Assembly (NCBI GenBank): GCA_028641055.1
Contig: CM054058.1
Location: 239,678,187-239,742,186 of the forward strand
Origin: Alopecurus myosuroides
Lineage: Eukaryota; Streptophyta; Magnoliopsida; Poales; Poaceae
Direction: 5' to 3'
Length of the DNA: 64,000 bases
The position numbers and the translations under genes are program-made. Under the pieces are notes generated by a model. That model made no database searches, had not been told where the DNA came from, and worked only from the letters and a program-made list of their open reading frames with translations. Positions 57,995 through 64,000 of the stretch are shown piece after piece (the stretch's first letter is position 1; every line of letters begins with the position of its first letter).

Positions 57995-58468
57995 GCCCTG
58001 GAATAATCCAGTTAGAATAATCTGGTTCTTCTCTATCCCAAACCTCAATGATCTACCTTCACTGTTCTTTTGGTGATCAATGCGGATGTTGAAAATAACA
58101 CTTGCACACTTAACACCTCAATAAATAATGTACTTAGTATTGTTAACTAACACACAAAACCAACGGGAAAATGAAATGCACTTTCAATCTCCCTGTTTTT
58201 GGTGTTACATGACAATACTAAGATTTGCAATAAAACCTCGACAAGTACATGTTTGTGACAAAATGAAAATTTCTCCCCTACACATATACATATCCTTTGT
58301 TTGCCTCAAATGCAAAAAATGCAATATCCATGAGAAGAGAAATTTCCAACAAGTAATACAAACATTCCAAAGTAAACAACATAACCAATGTGTTGAGGAA
58401 GTTTGAAAGAGATACCTTGTGCGTAGAGATAATAGCAAGTATACCGAAGCACAATAATAGATAATATT

Positions 58469-61400
58469 TGTCGCACCCGGACTTCTAGGGGATACTCACA
58501 GTCCGTTAAACAGTAGATAAATGGCTTATGGGGCATACCGGCACCCGCATCTCAATATGAGCAGGCCAACACGTAAACGTGTGACAACCATTCTCTTACT
58601 ATTCATCGTCTGTGCAAACCATCCCATAGAAATCCAGATACTTCCATTGACGTACTTCAAAACATACACACATGGTACGTCAACGGCATTGGAACAAGTG
58701 ATATCACAACAGATCTCTACGACACAAAAGATGGAAATAAGTTGCAAATGGCTCTCACTAGAGCAGAGATAGCAAATACAATCATCCAGAGGACACATGT
58801 CCCAACATAACATCATTACATCACAGCGGAAGCATTCAAAATGTCTGAGTACAGACAAGATCCAAATAGGCCTAAGAGGCCGGAAACGAACAGACGGAGC
58901 CCATCCACGAAGTCTCGGATCCTGCCCGGGTCCGCTATCTACTCGTCAGCAGTCTCGTCATACTCCACGTAGTAGCCACCATGAAGATCCTCGGAAGCGT
59001 AGTCTGCGGAAACCACAGCCCCAAAGGGGTCAGTACATAAACGTACTGGCAAGCAAGACTCACAGTTCACCAAGGTGTAACCCGTCAACACCAAGCACAG
59101 ATGCTTTGGGTTCAACGGAAGGAAGGGGATATAAAAGATGCTGCAACTGGCTGCTCTGACCAACTACAGAAACATGCTACAACTTCCGGCTATCAGAAAA
59201 GGGGATAAGATAGCGTATCGTAACCAACTACCAACTAACTCCAAACAAACCCATCCTGGATCTCGCCCCTTATCCAAAGAAGCAATCCGAGGATAACTCA
59301 CACAGTTGGATTAGTGATGGTTCAAGTTGTTGTGTCAATAAGCCTATTACTAGTCAATTATCATTAGTTAGGTGTAAGTTGTTCTGAGTACTTGTTAGCC
59401 AGTACTTTCACCAAGTAATCCATAACCGCGGAAAACACGGCTTCTCGAGAAGATTTATCCCTGCAGGGTTGCACCAATTTGGCCGTACACGCAAGAATAA
59501 CCCGCCAGATGGGATGCCTCCCACCAAGCGGGGCACTCTACACAACTCAACCCTTCTTCGCATCAAGCCCAAAGCACCACGTGCTGTGCGTGCGCGGCTA
59601 ATCGAGCCCCACGAAGAAAAGGGGACCCTCATAGCACTGGAAGACCACGCCGCCCTAAATGCCGACTACAAAAGTTCCACCCTGGCGCCAAGGGTTCCTA
59701 CCTGCATATTCGTGCATCAAATGGAAAGCCCGAACTAAGTGTGGTGATTTGGACGAGATGCGAATCGAGTCAAATTGAGGAGGGCGCCCATACTCGCTTC
59801 CCACATGCGGTTAGTGCGCTCATCATGGATCAGTAGACAAGAACCTTTTCCTAATTAGGGTCGGCACTAGCAGGCCTCAAAACCACGCCGGGCCTCCTGC
59901 CGGTGCCTTATCAGCAAATTATTATTACCTCAAAATTAACAGGTTGTTGTTTAACATCGAGCCCCAGAACATGATAGAAATATGGTAACAGAAAGTAACG
60001 GGTAACAGACTCAAGCAAAAACAACCCTAAGCATGCTAGTAAGACACGGGCTCAAACAACGGGGTTATGGGAGTGGAGGTGAGGCAATATCAGGGTTAAG
60101 GGTAACATGTGATAGGTTCGTAACAGAAGCAACGATTCATAGGGCTAGCAGAATAGACAACGGAAAGTATCAGTATCCAATGTTGAAAGGAACACGATGG
60201 TTCATGTGAGTGAATACTTGCCTGCAAACTCAGTAGCCTGGTACTGAGCTAGATCCTTAGAAGGGGTGTCGTAAGTATCGTCGGTCTCAACGTCGTCGTG
60301 TATCCGAGAAGAAGCAAACAAACAACGCAGAGAGATAAACAATCAATAACATGGCATAGTGCACAAACATGGGATGATGCATGACCATTTAATGGATGCA
60401 ACAAAATAAACTAGTTGACAAGATAACAGCATGATTAAATGGACCCACATGCAATTTGGATTGCATATGGAAAGCCCATGAATTATGGTTGAATTAATTG
60501 TTTTACAACTAAGCAACATGTGAAAGTGGATTAGCATGATGCATGGATGAAGAAAACAACAAAATAACAACAATAGAAGCAATTGGAAATAAGGTTTACC
60601 AAGTTTTGGATTTCATTTATTAAGTTAGGAAATTTTGGTTCCTTTAAGGTGTCACACAAGCATTTGTTGTTTTCATCAGGTTAAGTTGTTCAAAACAGAT
60701 AATAAAGTTTATATTTGAAAAGAGCACCAAATTTTAGGTGGATTACATGTTTCACTTGTTGAAAAATGATTTCAAATAATTATTTATGAATTAAACAAGT
60801 TTAAGCAAGAATTAAATGAATTTAATTCAAACATGAACTTATTTGAATTTTTATTTGTTCAAAGCATTGAAGCAAATTCATATTTGAAAAGTTCATACTC
60901 TTATGGTTGGAAAACATATTTTATATGTTCAAAAATAATTTAATTTGATCAAGTTATGAATTTAACAATTTTAAATGATTTAAACAAGGTTTAAATCATT
61001 TAACCAATTTTAATTATTCAAAACATGAAACAAATTTTATATTTGAAAAGGTGGTTTAATTTTGCATGGAAAACATATTTCATTTGTTGAAAATGGATTT
61101 AAAATGAGCAAGTTATTATTTTGGCAATTTTAAATGCAATAAACAAGAAACAGTTGTTTTCAGCAATTTAAATTATTCAAAACAGCAAACAAAATTTATA
61201 TTTGAATATGTTATTTGAAATAGCATGGAAAACATATTTTATTTGCATTAATTGGATTAAGTATGAATTAGTTATGGATTTTAGCAAATTGCAATTGAAT
61301 TATTTGAATTCAAATTTGAAATGCATTTGGAAAATTGAAAACAGGAAACAAATGCTATGAGTAGATAGATAATTTAATTTGGAGTAGTGCACATATTTTA

Positions 61401-63415
61401 TTTTTGTTATTTGGAATTATAAAACAGAAGTTATTTGCATTTTAGTTCCAGGGGCCAAACTGCAAAAAGAAAGGACTGATTTTGAAAACAGAAAAGGTTA
61501 AAACCATTTGTTACCGCACACAGAGCTACCCTAGCCACTGCCAGTGGGCCTAGGGCCACTGTGTGCTTGCGTGGCATCACGGGTGGCTTACAGGTGGGCC
61601 ACTGGCGCGGGGATAAAATCCCAAAAAAGGTTTGCGCCGCGCGGGGATCGAACCCTCGACCGGGCCTTGCGCGCGTGCAGTTGCTGCCACTGCGCTGCGA
61701 ATCGGTTTCTGTCAGGTAAGGGGATGCAGCTAGGATTAGTTTCAGATTCGGGCATGTTTTGACTGAACCTGAAACTCAGGTACTGAATCTACTGACAGAG
61801 AGCATGGTCGCCGGCGGCGCTCGTCGTGGCTGTGTGCTAGCTAGCGATGTGATGGATGTGTTGTGGTGTTTGCGGGAGTGGTGGGCATTGCGCAGTGCAG
61901 AGAGGAGGGAAAGAGGGGGATGGCCGTGTGCTCACCGTGAAGAATCGGAGGGGAAGCAGCTCGGGGCAGTGCAGCTGCCGGCGACGACGGCGTGGATGGC
62001 GGCGGCGTTCCGAGGGGTCTACGGCACGGTGGCGGTGTCGCAAAGGTCGAGGGGTGCACGGGGACTCCGTTCCCGTTGTCAACCCGAGGGTAGCGAGGGC
62101 CTACCGGCGGCGATCGCCTCCGGTTCAGAGAAGGTGGCTCGGGTGGCGAGCTTCAGAGAGGGTGGCCGTGGCAGAGAGGGAAGATGGCGCCGCGGCGGTG
62201 AGAGGGGGTAGGGCTTAGGGTTTGCGGCAGAAGGAGGGGGTGGCGCTGTTTTATGGAGCAGTGGGCGCGTACGGCGAGCAATCGGGTGGAGGAGGAGGTG
62301 ATCGGGTGGTGGCGATGGAGTCGTATAGAGGTGACGTCGGGGGGGAGGAAGACGACAAGGGGGAAAAGGGGGGTATGGGCCAAGGAAAGGTGGGCTGTGG
62401 GCTGGGGGGAGAAAAATAAAGGGCTGGGCTGCGGCTGCTCCTCTCCGGGCTGGCGTTTCTTTTATTATTTTTTTGTTTTGTTATTATTTTTTTGCAGAAA
62501 TAAAAATGGAAGCAAATGATAAGTTTTAGGGTAGAAATAATTAGGGGAAAATTTTAGATTGATTATTTAAGTAATAGTAACAGTTAGCAAGTTCTGTTTT
62601 TTCAAAATGATCAAAATAAAAAGGTGGTTTGGAATTTAAGTCAAATTTGGAGGAATTTGATTATTGATTGAATTATTGGAAACAAGAATTTAATTAGTTT
62701 GAACCTTTAGTTTAAAATGGAAACAATTGCTTAAAATTGTTGTGGTAATTTTCATTATTTCAAAAAGGTTACTGTTTGTACTTTAAATCAAATTTGGATG
62801 AATTTTTATTATTAAGTGCATTATGGAAAACAAGATTTTAAATAGGGTGCACATTAGTGTTTAAATGTAACAAATAGATTGGAATTGTTTTGGTAATTTT
62901 CATACTTTTAAATTGGGTGCTGTTTGTATAACTTATTTGAATTCGAAAGTAATTTGGAATTAAATGGATTATTATAGAACAATTTAATAGTTGATCTTTT
63001 TAATTTTCATGGGAACAAAATGGATGTTTTTGATTGAACCTTTTAATTGGAAAGATTGTAACAGAGCAAGTATGAACAAAACATTTGAAATATTGTTTGA
63101 ATTTCAATTGTTTTTGGTATTAGATGAATTTTGATAGAAACAAAACAACAGTTTGGAATCACAACTTTAATGGAAACAATTGATTGTTTTGATTTGAAAT
63201 ATGATTTTGGAAATTGTAACATCACAAGGATGAAACAAAAGGTTTGAATTTTGGTTTGAAATTCAAATAGAAAACAAAGGAAAATAAATGAAAACAGAGG
63301 AAAACAAAAGGAAAACAAGCAAAACAATTGCAATCAACATGATGCCATGATGCAAAACATAAAATAACAGAGAGCAAACATTCTAATGGCTATTTTTCAT
63401 ACTTGGGATGTTACA
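58469..63415 (-). repeat. 3' LTR of element F
   Basis: A 4947-bp LTR with TGTCGC and GTTACA ends as in E. It holds the 160-bp repeat array with starts at 60689, 60858, 61017 and 61176 and a weaker fifth near 61335. A tRNA-like module is at 61634-61705, and a GC-rich part at 61750-62420 has frames on both strands that I take for composition effects. The last kilobase is AT-rich U3 sequence. Confidence 0.85.
61634..61705 (-). other. tRNA-like sequence in LTR of F (box A and box B)
   Basis: On the minus strand CAGCGCAGTGGCAGC is followed after about 35 bases by GAGGGTTCGATCCCCGC. These match the A box (TRGCnnAGTGG type) and B box (GGTTCGAnnCC) of RNA polymerase III genes and a T-arm with a short GGG/CCC stem. 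The acceptor stem and anticodon arm do not fold, so it is a tRNA-derived relic, not a tRNA gene. Confidence 0.45.
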
Positions 63416-63771
63416 AAACGCCCCCCTTGAAGGAATCGCGCCCCGAGATTCCTACTGAGAAAAGAAAAGGTCCGGATACTTCTTGCGAAGATCCTCTTGA
63501 ACTGTGACACGTGAAACACATTGTGCACCTTGGATAGTTTTTCTGGAATTTGAAGACGATAGGCATTCCTGGCAACTCTTCTGGAAAGATGTCAGGGAAT
63601 TCGCAAACCACCGGAACATTTTCAAATAAAGGGAGAGGTTTTGTATCGAGGGTGTATAGCTGGATAGAACTTGATTCCTTTGGAGAATAGACTATCTGGA
63701 ATGTGGTGATTCAGGAATGCTTCCTCGAAACAACCCCAGGTGATAGGAATGCCAGCTCTCATAGCCTGGAA
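63416..63771 (-). pseudogene. pol relic of element F (RT start joined to chromodomain end)
   Basis: After the purine tract (63416-63431) the minus strand shows EDLRKKYPDLF of the chromodomain end in one frame. Some 100 bases on, VCEFPDIFPEELPGMP, the start of the reverse transcriptase domain, appears in a neighbouring frame. All pol between is deleted, at nearly the same place as in element E, but F keeps about 60 more bases of the RT start. Confidence 0.65.
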
Positions 63772-63772
63772 T

Positions 63773-63773
63773 C

Positions 63774-63817
<44 letters not shown>

Positions 63818-63818
63818 C
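63773..63818. repeat. (CAA)n microsatellite, about 15 units
   Basis: An uninterrupted CAA run inside the internal region of element F. Element E has no such run at the matching place, so it arose after the two split. Confidence 0.9.
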
Positions 63819-64000
63819 CTTTCTGGCCAGATAGACTTGATATTTGGGAAGTTTTTTATTAGACGCCGGTAGAAGAATTGAAGTGGAAAACAACAACAAG
63901 GTTTCAACGGACGAAAAGGATGTTGAGAAGAACAGGATAACGAAGCAACATCGGGAAAAATGAGACCAAAACACTCCTAAGGTACTACGGAAAAACCCAT

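Larger units (their letters stand above)
56901..58186 (-). repeat. 3' LTR of Copia element (copy 2)
   Basis: A 1286-bp LTR in minus orientation. A TATA box TATAAATA (minus) is at 57597-57604. Upstream of it, at 57642, 57667, 57791 and 57978, are palindromes of the form AACCGGAnTATCCGGTT. The purine tract follows at 58187. Confidence 0.8.
55663..58464. repeat. segmental duplication, copy 2
   Basis: Partner of 49113-51866. It keeps the whole Copia LTR (56901-58186) and 278 bases of its internal region, and is then cut by element F. It has the TATA region that copy 1 has lost. Confidence 0.85.
58469..64000 (-). mobile_element. element F: second member of the E family, right side outside window
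   Basis: The LTR at 58469-63415 is followed on the right by a purine tract and internal pol relics, as in element E. It entered duplication copy 2 after AATAT (58462-58468 region). Its LTR is clearly diverged from those of E, so it is a separate, older or different subfamily. The 5' LTR is outside the window. Confidence 0.85.

Noticed and set aside
61634..61705. A functional tRNA gene
   Set aside because: Only A and B boxes and a short T stem can be seen; acceptor and anticodon stems do not pair.
61759..62218. Overlapping 120 to 150-residue frames on both strands in the LTR of F
   Set aside because: Same kind of GC-rich LTR part as in E, but the frames do not correspond between E and F, so they are not conserved coding.

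Overview
The window looks like grass nuclear DNA, most probably Triticeae (wheat, barley, rye or Aegilops type). It is almost entirely transposable elements nested inside one another. It contains Angela/BARE-type Copia sequence, Gypsy LTRs with tRNA-Asp-type primer sites, a CACTA end with the CACTAGTAGAAAA terminus, and a Stowaway MITE beginning CTCCCTCCGT. There is one GC3-rich intron-less gene. Only that gene, a UDP-glycosyltransferase at 43801-45234, looks intact. No rRNA, functional tRNA, CRISPR or bacterial operon structure is present.

Layout. 1-1264: left-reading Gypsy element (G1) with its 5' LTR at 774-1264; the rest lies outside the window. 1265-41364: CACTA transposon on the + strand whose ORF is split by a huge insertion (left part 1860-3636, right part 39177-40940). 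The insertion, Gypsy element A (3637-39176, minus), has LTRs 3637-5212 and 37518-39176 and TSD AGCAT/AGCGT. Inside A lie: a fragment of Gypsy element B (33783 to about 36890, +); Gypsy element C of the Tat type (about 5650-33782, +), which carries a long antisense ORF in its 3' region; inside C, Copia element D (13995-32615, minus, TSD GAGAG); and inside the 5' LTR of D, element E (21070-31353, minus, TSD GGGTG), a non-autonomous element with 4.6 kb LTRs. The order of insertion is therefore CACTA, A, B, C, D, E. LTR divergence judged by eye agrees: roughly 12-14 percent in a sample of A, under 1 percent in D and E.

41365-48704 is the low-copy island: a 5'-truncated LINE, a foldback element just upstream of the glycosyltransferase promoter, the gene, a Stowaway MITE and a candidate Helitron. 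49113-58464 holds two copies of a 2.75 kb segment, each with a flank, a Copia 3' LTR and the start of its internal region. Between the copies lie Copia gag remains and a Gypsy LTR. A second member of the E family (element F) starts at 58469 and runs out of the window.

The points most worth a second look are: the antisense ORF of element C with its own TATA box and an as-1-like motif; the mosaic patch that distinguishes the two otherwise nearly identical LTRs of E; the shared internal deletion of E and F that joins the start of reverse transcriptase to the chromodomain end; tRNA-like box A/box B modules and a 160-bp repeat in the E/F LTRs; and an array of palindromes upstream of the TATA box in the duplicated Copia LTR.
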